From contig CAZNEI010000029.1 in the NCBI GenBank assembly GCA_964572045.1, positions 1 to 36,746 on the forward strand: 36,746 bases of DNA, read 5' to 3'. The stretch is from CBDCKR01 sp964572045. Lineage in GTDB: Bacteria; Gemmatimonadota; Gemmatimonadetes; Longimicrobiales; Gaopeijiaceae. The position numbers were made by a program, and so were the translations under genes. Shown here in pieces: positions 25,233 through 35,335 of the stretch (the stretch's first letter is position 1; each line of letters opens with the position of its first letter). Under the pieces are notes generated by a model. It was not told the DNA's origin, did not search any database, and was given only the letters and a program-made list of their open reading frames with translations.

Positions 25233-26930
25233 GTGAGGCCTTTCGCTTTGGCGACCCTGGCTAGCCTTCCAATCCTCTTGGGAGGAGTCCTGTTGGTCGG
25301 CCTCCGTATGCCGGCCAAGTGGGCGATGCCGCTCGTCTACGCGACTGCGGTTGTCATCGCCCTCGGCGTGTGGAGCATGCCGGCGGCCGACGTGGCCGCT
25401 TCGACGATCCAAGGGCTGTTCCTGACCTTCGATCTACTCTTGATCATCTTCGGAGCGATCTTGCTCCTAAACACCTTGGAACGCTCGGGCGGCGTTGCTG
25501 CGATCCGCAGGAGCTTCCACGGGATCAGCGATGACCGGCGAGTCCAAGTAGTGATCATCGCCTGGCTCTTCGGCTCGTTCATCGAAGGAGCTGCCGGCTT
25601 CGGAACCCCTGCAGCCGTGGCGGCACCTCTCATGGTTGCAATGGGCTTCCCCGCCGCCGGCGCGGTCATGATCGGCATGATGATCCAGAGCACGCCGGTG
25701 ACCTTCGGAGCCGTGGGAACCCCGGTTCTAGTCGGCGTGCAGGGAGGCGTGGCCAGTCCCGAGTTCATGCTGGCGTTAACCGAGGCGGACGCCACCCTGG
25801 ACGAGTACGTCCGAGCCGTGACAACCCGCGCCGCGATCTTGCACGCGATGGCGGGCATACTGATGCCCACCCTGATGGTCATGATGATGACCCGCTTCTT
25901 CGGAGAGAACAAGTCCTGGGCCGAGGGCCTCTCCGTGTTCCCCTTCGCGCTCTTCGGCGGCTTGGCGTTTACTGTGCCGTACGCGGTAACGGCCTGGGTC
26001 TTGGGGCCCGAGTTCCCGTCCATGCTGGGCGCCCTTGTCGGGCTGGCGATCGTGTCGCTTGCGGCGCGCAAGCGCTTTCTGCTTCCGACCGACACCTGGG
26101 ACTTCCCGGAGCGAGGCGCGTGGCCGTCAGAATGGGTCAGCGGCTTGGAGGTGGCCTCCGAAGAGGAGGGCGAAGACCCTCATATGTCGGCCGTGAAGGC
26201 GTGGATTCCCTACTTGCTCCTGGCCGTCCTTCTCGTCCTGAGCCGCCTTCCGTGGCTGCCCCTCGGAGCCGCGCTCCGTAGCGTAAGCATCCAGTGGTCC
26301 GAAATCTTCGGTACTTCGGTAAGCGCCGCAACAACACCCCTTTATCTACCCGGCACAATCCTCATCGTCGTGGTCGTCATTACCGGGGTCCTCCACAGGA
26401 TGAGCCAAGCCGCGCTCAGATCGGCAGTAGTGGAATCGAGCCGCGTGCTGGTGGGCGCAGGCTTCGTTCTCGTGTTCACGGTCCCGATGGTGCGTGTGTA
26501 CATCAACTCGGGTGTCAATGCGGCCGGCCTGGCCTCCATGCCCCTTACCATGGCCGCCTGGGTGGCCGAGAACGTGGGAGGGATCTGGCCCCTATTCGCC
26601 GGAGTCACGGGCGCCCTCGGGGCATTCATCGCGGGATCGAATACAGTAAGCAACCTGATGTTCGCCGCCTTCCAGCACGGCGTGGCCACGAGCCTCGCCA
26701 TCTCAAGCTCCATGGTCGTGGCCCTGCAGGCTGTGGGTGCCGCGGCAGGAAACATGGTCGCGATCCACAACGTCGTAGCCGCTTCAGCGACCGTGGGCCT
26801 GCTGGGCCGGGAGGGCTCGACTCTCCGCAAGACGATCCTCCCCACCGTCTACTATCTGACGGTCGTCGGCCTGTTGGGCATGGCAGCCGTCTACGCACTC
26901 CGCGTCGCGGGGCCTCTTTGGGCCGGATGA
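25233..26930 (+). CDS. L-lactate permease (LctP/LldP family)
   Basis: 565-aa inner-membrane lactate/glycolate:proton symporter family member. GTG 25233 has AGGAG 5 nt upstream. The conserved family stretch FGSFIEGAAGFGTPAAVAAPLMVAMGF lies at about residues 115-141 (read in parts), followed by IQSTPVTFGAVGTPVLVGV; late blocks include GAFIAGSNTVSNLMFAAFQ and VGAAAGNMVAIHNVVAASATVGLLGREG. Many hydrophobic helices throughout. Length is normal for the family. No lactate dehydrogenase (lldEFG, lldD) or lldR-type regulator lies beside it, so lactate is the family default and is not proved here. A possible terminator hairpin follows at 26940. Confidence 0.95.
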   Translation: MRPFALATLASLPILLGGVLLVGLRMPAKWAMPLVYATAVVIALGVWSMPAADVAASTIQGLFLTFDLLLIIFGAILLLNTLERSGGVAAIRRSFHGISDDRRVQVVIIAWLFGSFIEGAAGFGTPAAVAAPLMVAMGFPAAGAVMIGMMIQSTPVTFGAVGTPVLVGVQGGVASPEFMLALTEADATLDEYVRAVTTRAAILHAMAGILMPTLMVMMMTRFFGENKSWAEGLSVFPFALFGGLAFTVPYAVTAWVLGPEFPSMLGALVGLAIVSLAARKRFLLPTDTWDFPERGAWPSEWVSGLEVASEEEGEDPHMSAVKAWIPYLLLAVLLVLSRLPWLPLGAALRSVSIQWSEIFGTSVSAATTPLYLPGTILIVVVVITGVLHRMSQAALRSAVVESSRVLVGAGFVLVFTVPMVRVYINSGVNAAGLASMPLTMAAWVAENVGGIWPLFAGVTGALGAFIAGSNTVSNLMFAAFQHGVATSLAISSSMVVALQAVGAAAGNMVAIHNVVAASATVGLLGREGSTLRKTILPTVYYLTVVGLLGMAAVYALRVAGPLWAG

Positions 26931-26939
26931 GCGGCCTAT

Positions 26940-26958
26940 CGGCGGAGTGATCCCGCCG
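26940..26958 (+). terminator. Possible terminator hairpin after lactate permease
   Basis: CGGCGG / CCGCCG 6-bp stem with 7-nt loop, starting 10 nt after the permease stop. No T-run follows, so it is a weak candidate for a terminator or mRNA end structure. Confidence 0.35.
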
Positions 26959-27137
26959 CTTCGGCCGTCGGGCCGTGGCTCCGCCCTATGGGACGGGCTC
27001 GAGCCTCCTGCACCTCGCCGCTCTGCAGCACCGGTTTCGCCCGTGGAGAAGATCATACGTCGGAGACGCCGAAGACGAGCCCCGGCGGATCACCGCTCGA
27101 GTCCTCTCTTCAAGCGACATCCGCTTCCGACTGAAGG

Positions 27138-28208
27138 CTAAGCCCCCTCACACTTCTCCTCGATACTCGTCCTGGCTCGCGACTCCACCGAGAGGATGGA
27201 AAAAAAGCCGTCCAAGTACTCCAGGGCAGCCCGCCTGTTGTCCTCCTGCAGCCCCTCCAACTCGCGGTAGACTTCCTCGATCTCCGGCCTCAGCTCAAGG
27301 AAATCGGAGTACAGTGCCGAGAAGTCCGCTCCCGGATGGCAGAAGCCGCGATAGGCCCGGTCCGGCCTCGTACGCGGGTCCAAGTCCTCTTCCGCCCAAG
27401 CGTAGCCGGGGGCCACGATACCCGCGAAGTCGAAGTCATAGGGCACAGGGATGTAGGGGCCTTCCTTCGTGCGCAGTAGCTCGACGTTATGGGCGCGTCG
27501 CACGTCCCAGTCGATGTTACCGACCATGAACTGAAAGAGAGCCATGCGAGCCGCCGCGTCGGCATTGAGGTTCGCGGGGTCGACTCCGGACTCATTGACC
27601 GCAACCGCGTCCAAGCGCTGAGCCACAGAGTCCTTGTGCTCTATGAAGAAGGCGTACCGGGTGATGGGATCTTCCGCACCCCTCGTGTCGATATACGTGA
27701 TCCGCGCCAGCCGAACCCGAAAGCTCTTGTCGGTCAGCGTGTTGTATGTGCGGTAGGCCAGGTATTCCTCCAGAACGTCCTGCTCCTCGCCGTCACCCTC
27801 GCGGCAGTGGCAGACAAGCTTGAGTTCCTCCTCGCCTTCGAACGTCGTCCCTACGGCCGATCCCCCCGGAAACTTGATCCTCAGCGGAGGAAATAGGCAG
27901 TTCGCAAGCCTAAAGCGGCCACGCGTCTTCACCCGGATCTCGATGGGACGGGATAGGCCCTCTCCCGTGATGACCGTAAGCACCGCCGGACGGTATTCGG
28001 TCTCAAGCCCCCGGTCCGCCTTGAGCCCGACGAAGTCAGCCGTGAGGACAAGATCGAGAAGATCGTGGGAGGCAAACAGGGCAGACCCGGTCGACTGGCC
28101 ATGAAGCCCGGCTACTCCGGCTGCATGGATGACCGATGCCAAGAGCGGGATTGTGGTCTTGAGCCAACGAAGTCGTCGGTCCGGCGCAGTGCCCCGCTTC
28201 CTCATCAT
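27138..28208 (-). CDS. Secreted protein with CotH-kinase-like features, family uncertain
   Basis: 356 aa. ATG 28208 has GGAGG about 5 nt upstream; a following ATG at 28205 is equally possible. Residues about 15-38 form a signal peptide (TIPLLASVIHAAGVAGLHGQ). I do not firmly recognise the family. Visible blocks: IEIRVKTRGRFRLANCLFPPLRIKF, RYAFFIEHKDSVAQRL, MALFQFMVGNIDWDVRRAHNVELL, YIPVPYDFDFAGI, and an acidic helical end (EIEEVYRELEGLQEDN). The order 'R-G-x-x-R ... P-L-R-I-K-F ... NIDWD ... YIPVPYDFDF' recalls CotH-type secreted protein kinases, in which an Asp of a late D-x-D-like element binds metal. This likeness is weak and may be coincidental. A Cys-rich spot (LVCHCREGDG) is unusual. 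Flanked by unrelated genes. Confidence 0.72.
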   Translation of the reverse strand: MMRKRGTAPDRRLRWLKTTIPLLASVIHAAGVAGLHGQSTGSALFASHDLLDLVLTADFVGLKADRGLETEYRPAVLTVITGEGLSRPIEIRVKTRGRFRLANCLFPPLRIKFPGGSAVGTTFEGEEELKLVCHCREGDGEEQDVLEEYLAYRTYNTLTDKSFRVRLARITYIDTRGAEDPITRYAFFIEHKDSVAQRLDAVAVNESGVDPANLNADAAARMALFQFMVGNIDWDVRRAHNVELLRTKEGPYIPVPYDFDFAGIVAPGYAWAEEDLDPRTRPDRAYRGFCHPGADFSALYSDFLELRPEIEEVYRELEGLQEDNRRAALEYLDGFFSILSVESRARTSIEEKCEGA

Positions 28209-28728
28209 ACCCCCCCTCCGGCCACCGGAAGGCCTCGCAGCCCCGACGTTCGACGATCGGGGTTCCCCTCGGAGCGACCCGAGGGTCTCAGACACCATCG
28301 TCCCGATTCGGTTCCGGCCCCGACGTCCGCTCGACCCGGAGAGGCCGCGCGCGCGTGAGCCGCGACCTTGACCCGCCGGCATATCAGGTGCCTCAAGCCA
28401 CGAGCGTGCGGCACTACCCCACCCCGTTTCCGGGTGCCGGTCCTATGTTCCTGACCGCCAGTCTCCAAGGGCGGCCTACCCGCGGCCGGACCTTCGAATC
28501 CCCCCGACGGCATGCGCCGGGCTTCATCAGGATCGCTGTCCCACTCACCCCAGGAGTCGACGCGACAGATGCATCCACCGCCGGGAGCTCAGACTCGGCG
28601 GTCAATGGGGAGGGACGGAGAGAAGCTTGGCATCAAGGTGCCAGGCCTCAAGTGGCGCACGGAGAGTGGGAGGGGGTGGTTGACGGGTGGCCGAATGCCG
28701 AAGTCGCCGCCCCGCCGCGCGTACCACG
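28209..28728. other. Intergenic region between two minus-strand genes
   Basis: About 520 bp without a supported gene. It contains a hairpin at 28626-28645 that may end transcription of the metallopeptidase-like gene. Confidence 0.45.
28626..28645 (-). terminator. Possible terminator hairpin after the HExxH protein gene
   Basis: CTTGGCA and TGCCAGG pair over 7 positions (one wobble) around a 6-nt loop. Read on the minus strand it is followed by CTTCTCTCC, a pyrimidine tract. It lies about 85 nt after the metallopeptidase-like stop. Confidence 0.3.
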
Positions 28729-29385
28729 TCATTCGACCGACCGTCGTGCGCTCCGGCGACTCGCGTAGGGCAGGCCGGCTTTCCCGAGGTTGGCCCGCAC
28801 TTCGGCTTCGGCCGAAAATGGATCCCCGGTCCAGCCTTCGAAACGTCCCTGGAGATCGAACGCCATCGACTCGAGCGGAATGGTCATGTAGTTGGCTCGG
28901 TTTTGCATGAAGGGTGTTACGTAGCGGCGGGCGAACTCGAAGATGCCGAGTTCGTCGTATTGCACCACGTGCACCATCTCGTGGAAGATCACCGAGTGGG
29001 GAGGAGGTCCCGGCACTTGGTCGTCGCTCACCAGCACGACATCCCCGAAGGTGATGGCCGCCCAAACGCTGAAGTCCAAGGGGATCGATGTGCCCGCTTC
29101 CTCGAATTCGCTGTAGAACGGTGGGTTCTCGATCACGGCCACGCGGCGAAGGCGCGCCCGATCCAAGGTATCGCCACGGAAGTAGCCCCGTAGCGCGGCC
29201 ATCGTCGTGTCCGGCAGAGGCTCAGCGTGGGCTCTGTGGAGGTCACGCTGGTTCAGAATCCAGTGCCCGGCGTTGTCCGCTAGGTACGATACCAGCTCAT
29301 GCATGCTGAGTTGCTTCGGGTCCTTCAACGGGCTACCCCGGGTCTCAAAGCAGGATACGACGGGCGCCGACCGGGAGGATTCCAC
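28729..29385 (-). CDS. Putative zinc metallopeptidase-like protein (HExxH)
   Basis: 218 aa. Zinc-site helix IFHEMVHVVQYDELG gives H135-E136-x-x-H139, and E172 in IPLESMAFDLQGRF is a candidate third ligand. The layout, a helix HExxHxxQ followed about 30 residues later by an E-rich helix near a 'DPFSAEAEV' tail, resembles DUF4157-like metallopeptidase domains. GTG 29385 has AGGAAG just upstream, with tight spacing; an ATG at 29304 would also keep the whole motif. No signal peptide is evident, so it looks cytosolic or unconventionally exported. Whether it cleaves protein is not shown; many such domains are uncharacterised. Nearest neighbours do not suggest a pathway. Confidence 0.78.
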   Translation of the reverse strand: MESSRSAPVVSCFETRGSPLKDPKQLSMHELVSYLADNAGHWILNQRDLHRAHAEPLPDTTMAALRGYFRGDTLDRARLRRVAVIENPPFYSEFEEAGTSIPLDFSVWAAITFGDVVLVSDDQVPGPPPHSVIFHEMVHVVQYDELGIFEFARRYVTPFMQNRANYMTIPLESMAFDLQGRFEGWTGDPFSAEAEVRANLGKAGLPYASRRSARRSVE

Positions 29386-29707
29386 TGCTTCCTAGGGGAA
29401 CGGGGACGTCCCGCATGGGATCCGTAACCGGCACTCAAACTTACCGCCTCCCCCGACCCCCCCTCAAGCGTCCGAGCGGATCGAATTGGGCGTGCGAAGG
29501 CCGCATCGGAGCGTTTGTCGTACCCGGGACGGGCGAACCAAAGCGCCCAGAGCGGAGAGAGCATGCCCAGAAACTCCTACGTGGCCCGGTGATCGCCATC
29601 TCCGAGGGTGTCCGCACCCCCACGCTCGCGGTCGGTTGCGCCTCACGATCCCAAGCTGGCCCCGTAAGAACCGCCCGCCGGGGGGGCCAGGATCGGCGAT
29701 CACCCCT
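29386..29707. other. Intergenic region downstream of gyrB
   Basis: About 322 bp. It holds an inverted repeat TGGCCCC / GGGGCCA at 29657-29689 (19-nt loop) just after gyrB, a possible but T-poor terminator. Nothing else is recognised. Confidence 0.45.
29657..29689 (-). terminator. Possible gyrB terminator hairpin
   Basis: 7-bp perfect arms TGGCCCC and GGGGCCA with a 19-nt loop, beginning about 18 nt downstream of the gyrB stop on the minus strand. No T-run. Confidence 0.3.
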
Positions 29708-31648
<1,941 letters not shown>

Positions 31649-31683
31649 CTAACCACTTGCTCGGCTGTGAGTACCCGCCAACA

Positions 31684-31702
31684 CCCCCAACACGATTGGG
31701 GG
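31684..31702 (-). promoter_or_regulatory. Perfect hairpin between dciA and gyrB
   Basis: CCCCCAA at 31684-31690 and TTGGGGG at 31696-31702, 7-bp stem with 5-nt loop. It fills a third of the 56-nt gap between dciA stop and gyrB start. It could be a transcript-processing or attenuation structure that sets gyrB expression apart from recF-dciA. No T-run, so classic termination is unlikely. Confidence 0.5.
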
Positions 31703-31704
31703 CT

Positions 31705-32016
31705 CTAACCGTCCCCTTCCATTAGCGTAAATACGATCTTCTCGATGGCTCCGACCTCTCCCATCTGTTCGTTCAGGCGCTCTAGCAAGGCCCGCTTCAT
31801 GGTACTGAGCTCCATGAGCCAGGCGCTGCTTCGCACGTCCACGAAGAGCGTCGACGCGACCACTGCCCGAGGTCTCGTCACATCGGCTATCCTACGTCCC
31901 ACGGCATCCGCCCACGCACCCAAGGCTCGCACTCGGCGAATCTGGGTTCCGACGCCGCGCTCCTTCAGGACGTGGTCGAGCAAATCTCCGACCCTCGTCG
32001 GCCCGGCGTCGCTCAC
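31705..32016 (-). CDS. dciA: DciA-like (DUF721) replicative-helicase loader
   Basis: 103 aa. DUF721 proteins, the DciA type, help load or operate the DnaB helicase in bacteria without DnaC/DnaI. The conserved block VRALGAWADAVGRRIADVTRPRAVVASTLFVDVRSSAWLMELSTMKRALLERLNE matches the domain over residues about 28-83 (read in pieces). GTG start at 32016 overlaps the recF stop by 4 bp (GTGA). The order recF, dciA, gyrB is a well-known bacterial arrangement and strongly supports the call, so translation with recF is coupled. The stop TAG at 31707-31705 lies just before the hairpin. Confidence 0.92.
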   Translation of the reverse strand: MSDAGPTRVGDLLDHVLKERGVGTQIRRVRALGAWADAVGRRIADVTRPRAVVASTLFVDVRSSAWLMELSTMKRALLERLNEQMGEVGAIEKIVFTLMEGDG

Positions 32017-33137
32017 TCGAAGATCCTTCCGTCACGGATTCCCCACCGCGCTATCCCATCCCCTCGGAGGGGGATGTCGCTTTCCTTCGGTGCCGTCAGA
32101 ATCACCTGACCGAAGCGGCCCCCTTCCAAGAGCCGAAGGGCCCCTTCACGCCGTTCGTCGTCGAGCTCGGCAAAAGCATCGTCGAGCAACAGGACTGGAT
32201 CCGACCGCCGCGTCCGCCGAATGGCATCGCCCTCCACAAAGCGAAGCGCCAGGGCCGCCGTCCTGCGCTGTCCTCCCGAGCCAAACTCGCGAAACTTCAC
32301 GGTGCGCCCGCCATCGACTAGGCTCAATAACAGCTCGTCACGGTGGGGACCGACCCCCGTATTCCGCACCCGGACATCCCGAGCCCAGCTTGCTTCCAAG
32401 GCCTCACGATGGGCCCGGCTTACGCTCAGCCGATCCCAGGACTCGGGCGACACGCTAGGCACATACTGCATCGACGCCGAGGGGCCGCCGCTCACGGCCT
32501 CATAATAGCCCCTGAAGGCATCGCGCCACTCTTCGACCCAGGACGAGCGGGCCATCATGACCGTGGCAGCGCTACGGATCAGGGGCTCGTCCCAAGCGCG
32601 TATCACAGAAGCCGATTGCCCCGCCCTGAGCGTTGCGTTTCTCTGCGCCAGAACATGCTTGTACTGCTGCAGTGCCGCGACGTAGCCGGTCACGTTCAGC
32701 GAGAGCACAACATCGAGGAACCGTCGACGCCTCGCCGGTCCGTCGCTCACGATGGCCACGTCTGCGGGTGAGACGATCAGAGCACCGAGTTGTCCTATAG
32801 CGTCGCCTATCCGCGCTGGCTCCACTCCGTCGATCGTCACCTTTCGGCGACCCGTCGACGCTTCGTAAGCGACCGTCACCTCCGTTGAAGGGCTCCTGCC
32901 ACCCTCGGTTCCCTCAACGCCCCCCGACACCCGGAACACGTCCTCGCCGAAGGCGACCAGCTGCTCGAGGGGAGCTCCGCGGAAAGATCTAAACGTCTCC
33001 AGATAGTAGATCGCCTCAAGCAGGTTGGACTTCCCTTGAGCGTTCGGGCCGACAATGGCGACGCCCTCCGCCGGCAAGGAGAGCTCTTGGTACCCTAGGT
33101 TGCGAAAGAACCGGAGCTTCAGCCCACTCAAACGCAA
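32013..33137 (-). CDS. recF: DNA replication/repair protein RecF
   Basis: 374 aa. SMC-like ATPase that helps load RecA on gapped DNA. Walker A GPNAQGKSN at residues 30-38; the start LSGLKLRFFRNLG and the block AIYYLETFRSFRG are typical. Late ABC signature FGSGGQRRTAALALRFVEG and Walker B PVLLLDDAFAELDDERR are intact. Length is normal (about 360-380 aa). The next gene starts inside its stop codon. It is transcribed after the enoyl-CoA hydratase with 118 nt between, so the whole block may share a transcript. dnaA and dnaN, usual neighbours, are not upstream here. Confidence 0.97.
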   Translation of the reverse strand: MRLSGLKLRFFRNLGYQELSLPAEGVAIVGPNAQGKSNLLEAIYYLETFRSFRGAPLEQLVAFGEDVFRVSGGVEGTEGGRSPSTEVTVAYEASTGRRKVTIDGVEPARIGDAIGQLGALIVSPADVAIVSDGPARRRRFLDVVLSLNVTGYVAALQQYKHVLAQRNATLRAGQSASVIRAWDEPLIRSAATVMMARSSWVEEWRDAFRGYYEAVSGGPSASMQYVPSVSPESWDRLSVSRAHREALEASWARDVRVRNTGVGPHRDELLLSLVDGGRTVKFREFGSGGQRRTAALALRFVEGDAIRRTRRSDPVLLLDDAFAELDDERREGALRLLEGGRFGQVILTAPKESDIPLRGDGIARWGIRDGRIFE

Positions 33138-33255
33138 GGCGCTGGTTCCAGAAGTGGCCTTTCACGCATGGGGAAATTTAACGATTCGGGGAGCTTGCGG
33201 CCAGCCCTGCCGGAAGCCGGAAGCGCTTGTGCTGCACCTGCTTACGAGGAGGTGT

Positions 33256-34041
33256 TCACTCTCCTCTAAAAGTCGCCTCTCTCCTCTCCAAGAACGCCGC
33301 CATTCCCTCCTTCATATCACTTGTCGAAGCGAGCAGCCCGAAAAGTGCGGACTCGAAGCTAAGAGCTTGGGACGCCCCTGAACTCTGCGCGAGGTAGATC
33401 GCTTCGAGAGCCATCCGGACGGCCACGGGACCGTTTTTCGTGATCCCCCTCATGAACTCCTTCGCTCGGTCCAGCAGATCATCCTGAGGATACACGGCGC
33501 TTACGAGCCCCATACTCTGCGCCTCCCTCGCGTCAATCATCCTCCCCGTGAGGGTTAGCTCAACGGCTCGGCCCAGTCCGATGATTCTGGATAGCCGGAG
33601 CGTCCCGCCGTAGCCTGGGACGATCCCGAGGCCAACCTCCGGAAGTCCGAAGCGGGCGTTCTCGCTCGCCACCCGCAAGTGGCAAGCCAAGCTAAGCTCG
33701 CAGCCACCCCCCAGCGCGTATCCTCCAACTGCCGCGAGGACCGGCTTCGGAAAGCGCTCGATATCGGCGAAGACTTGCTGCCCCTCCCTACTGACTCGCA
33801 CCCCCCCGAGGGGCGTCATGCCGGCGAGTTCTCCGATGTCGGCACCGGCCACGAAGGCCTTCTTGCCCGCACCCGTGAGGACGACACCGCGGACGGCAGT
33901 GGCGTTTCGAAGATCGCGGAAGACGTCCCTGAGTTGGCGCACCACCCGGCCGTTTAGAGCGTTGAGCTTCTCGGGGCGATCGATTACGACAACGGCCAAG
34001 TCTCCGTCCCGCTCCGCTCGGACGTGCTTCTCGTGGCTCAT
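33256..34041 (-). CDS. Enoyl-CoA hydratase/isomerase (crotonase) family protein
   Basis: 261 aa. Hydrates enoyl-CoA in fatty-acid or amino-acid breakdown; exact substrate unknown. Crotonase marks: GAGKKAFVAGADIGELAGM (oxyanion-hole strand), VGGYALGGGCELSLACHLRVAS with Glu115, and FGLPEVGLGIVPGYGGTLRLSRIIG with Glu135; both glutamates of the enoyl-CoA hydratase active site are present, favouring hydratase over isomerase activity. ATG 34041 has GAGG upstream; longer in-frame readings to 34182 add a segment without similarity. No other beta-oxidation gene is in the window. It is divergent from ssb and precedes recF. Confidence 0.93.
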   Translation of the reverse strand: MSHEKHVRAERDGDLAVVVIDRPEKLNALNGRVVRQLRDVFRDLRNATAVRGVVLTGAGKKAFVAGADIGELAGMTPLGGVRVSREGQQVFADIERFPKPVLAAVGGYALGGGCELSLACHLRVASENARFGLPEVGLGIVPGYGGTLRLSRIIGLGRAVELTLTGRMIDAREAQSMGLVSAVYPQDDLLDRAKEFMRGITKNGPVAVRMALEAIYLAQSSGASQALSFESALFGLLASTSDMKEGMAAFLERREATFRGE

Positions 34042-34232
34042 AGCACCTCGGGCTTTGAGCATTCTCGTGCAGACCCCGGTCTTCGGGGCCTCCGTGTCAA
34101 ACGTAAGGAGGGCACCCTGGGCACCGCCACCTGGGCATAGCGCCCGGTTCGTAGCTTCGATACCTTGGGCTCCACCCGACACAGTCGCTAGAATGAAGCC
34201 CGGAAACGGAACAGCTAAGGAGTTACTCTGAA

Positions 34233-34655
34233 ATGTCCCGGTCCCTCAACAAGGTCATGCTCATCGGCAACGTGGGAAGCGACCCTGAGATCCGTGCAAC
34301 GTCATCGGGAAGTCGTGTGGGCAAGCTCTCGCTCGCCACGAATCGCCAATGGAGGGACAGTTCGGGAGGCCAGCAGGAGAAGACGGAGTGGCACCGACTC
34401 ACTTTCTTTGGGCGACTCGTGGATGTCGTCGAACAGTGGGTGAAGAAAGGGGACCGGCTCTACGTGGAGGGTCGCATTGAGTACTCTCAGACCGAAAGAG
34501 ACGGCCAGACGAGGTATTGGACCGACATCGTGGCGACGGAGATGTTGATGCTCGGCTCGACGAGCGGAGGAGCGGGCTTGCGGAGTAGTGCGCCGCGGAA
34601 CTCCCACACCTCCACCACACCGATCTCCGAACCCGACGACGACCTGCCGTTCTAG
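34233..34655 (+). CDS. ssb: Single-stranded DNA-binding protein
   Basis: 140 aa. OB-fold domain (residues about 1-108) with MSRSLNKVMLIGNVGSDPEIRATSSGSRVGKLSLATNRQWRD, EWHRLTFFGRLVDVVEQWVKKGDRLYVEGRIEYSQ and QTRYWTDIVATEMLMLG, read in parts. A short Gly/Ser/Thr-rich linker ends in DDDLPF (135-140), the acidic tip that recruits RecO, PriA, DNA polymerase III chi and others. AAGGAG lies 10 nt before ATG 34233. Homotetramer in known bacteria. Divergent from enoyl-CoA hydratase. A weak terminator hairpin follows 55 nt downstream. Confidence 0.97.
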   Translation: MSRSLNKVMLIGNVGSDPEIRATSSGSRVGKLSLATNRQWRDSSGGQQEKTEWHRLTFFGRLVDVVEQWVKKGDRLYVEGRIEYSQTERDGQTRYWTDIVATEMLMLGSTSGGAGLRSSAPRNSHTSTTPISEPDDDLPF

Positions 34656-34709
34656 TGTGTGCGGCGGTCGTAGCCCGCTGGTGGCAGGCGCGCCCCTGAA
34701 GCCTGGTCG

Positions 34710-34728
34710 GCAGCTGACCGCTGCTTTT
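34710..34728 (+). terminator. Likely rho-independent terminator after ssb
   Basis: GCAGC, loop TGACC, GCTGC, then TTTT. The stem is short (5 bp, plus a G-T pair) but GC-rich and is followed directly by a T-run, about 55 nt after the ssb stop. Confidence 0.42.
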
Positions 34729-34835
34729 CAGCGACGAGTCTGCAGTGAGTGCCGCCAGAGGACCAATGCGGCATGCGCGGATGCTCGATCCTTCGGGTCC
34801 GCACAAGGCGCTCTCGCCGCTGGCATGAGACCGGC

Positions 34836-35186
34836 CTACACGTCCAGCGCCTCTCTGGCGTCACTCTCCCAGAGCCCCAGGAACTGAGCCTCGTACCGGA
34901 CCGGGTCACGGGCGTAGTCCCGCGCCCAGGCTTCGAACGATGGCAGCCCCAGCCGGCGGGAGATCCCCGCCGTGGCCAAGCGGACCATGTGCTCGTAGAG
35001 GGGCTCACCCCAATCCTCCTCCGCACCACGGGCCTCTTCGGCGAGCAGATAGATCTCGTCGGGCGATAAGCTGAGAAGATGCTCGGCGATCTGCGCTGAA
35101 CAGTAGTCCAGGTACTTTGCCCGCAGAACGGAATCCGCCTCGCTGTCCAGTCCGTCTGGAGGGATCTTGGGGTCCGCGTCACTCAC
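34836..35186 (-). CDS. Acidic hypothetical protein
   Basis: 116 aa, not a family I recognise. Rich in Glu, Asp, Ala and Leu and probably all-helical and cytosolic: DSEADSVLRAKYLDYCSAQIAEHLLSLSPDEIYLLAEEARG, then GEPLYEHMVRLATAGISRRLGLPSFEAWARDYARDP (read in parts). GTG 35186 has GGGAG with 6-nt spacing, supporting a real gene. No membrane segment or metal-site motif is seen. It lies between ssb and a small ribbon-helix-helix-like gene, both unrelated in function as far as visible. Confidence 0.7.
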   Translation of the reverse strand: MSDADPKIPPDGLDSEADSVLRAKYLDYCSAQIAEHLLSLSPDEIYLLAEEARGAEEDWGEPLYEHMVRLATAGISRRLGLPSFEAWARDYARDPVRYEAQFLGLWESDAREALDV

Positions 35187-35272
35187 GTCCGGCTCCCGAC
35201 CGCGTCTCCGACCGGCGTCGCATGCCGCACCTGAGCCACCCCGATACCGATCTAGGTCGCCCTTACGTTTAC

Positions 35273-35302
35273 GCGGGGCCCTAGCAGCGAGTCAAGCCCC
35301 GC
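35273..35302 (-). terminator. Possible terminator hairpin between two small genes
   Basis: GCGGGGC / GCCCCGC 7-bp arms with a 16-nt loop, between the ribbon-helix-helix-like gene and the acidic hypothetical gene on the minus strand. No T-run. Confidence 0.3.
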
Positions 35303-35335
35303 GAGGGCGGATCGGGTCTTCGCGCGAGATACGGG

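Noticed and set aside
28485..28505. TTCGAATCC-like stretch resembling a tRNA T-loop
   Set aside because: The flanking bases cannot form the T-stem and no acceptor stem or anticodon arm is present.
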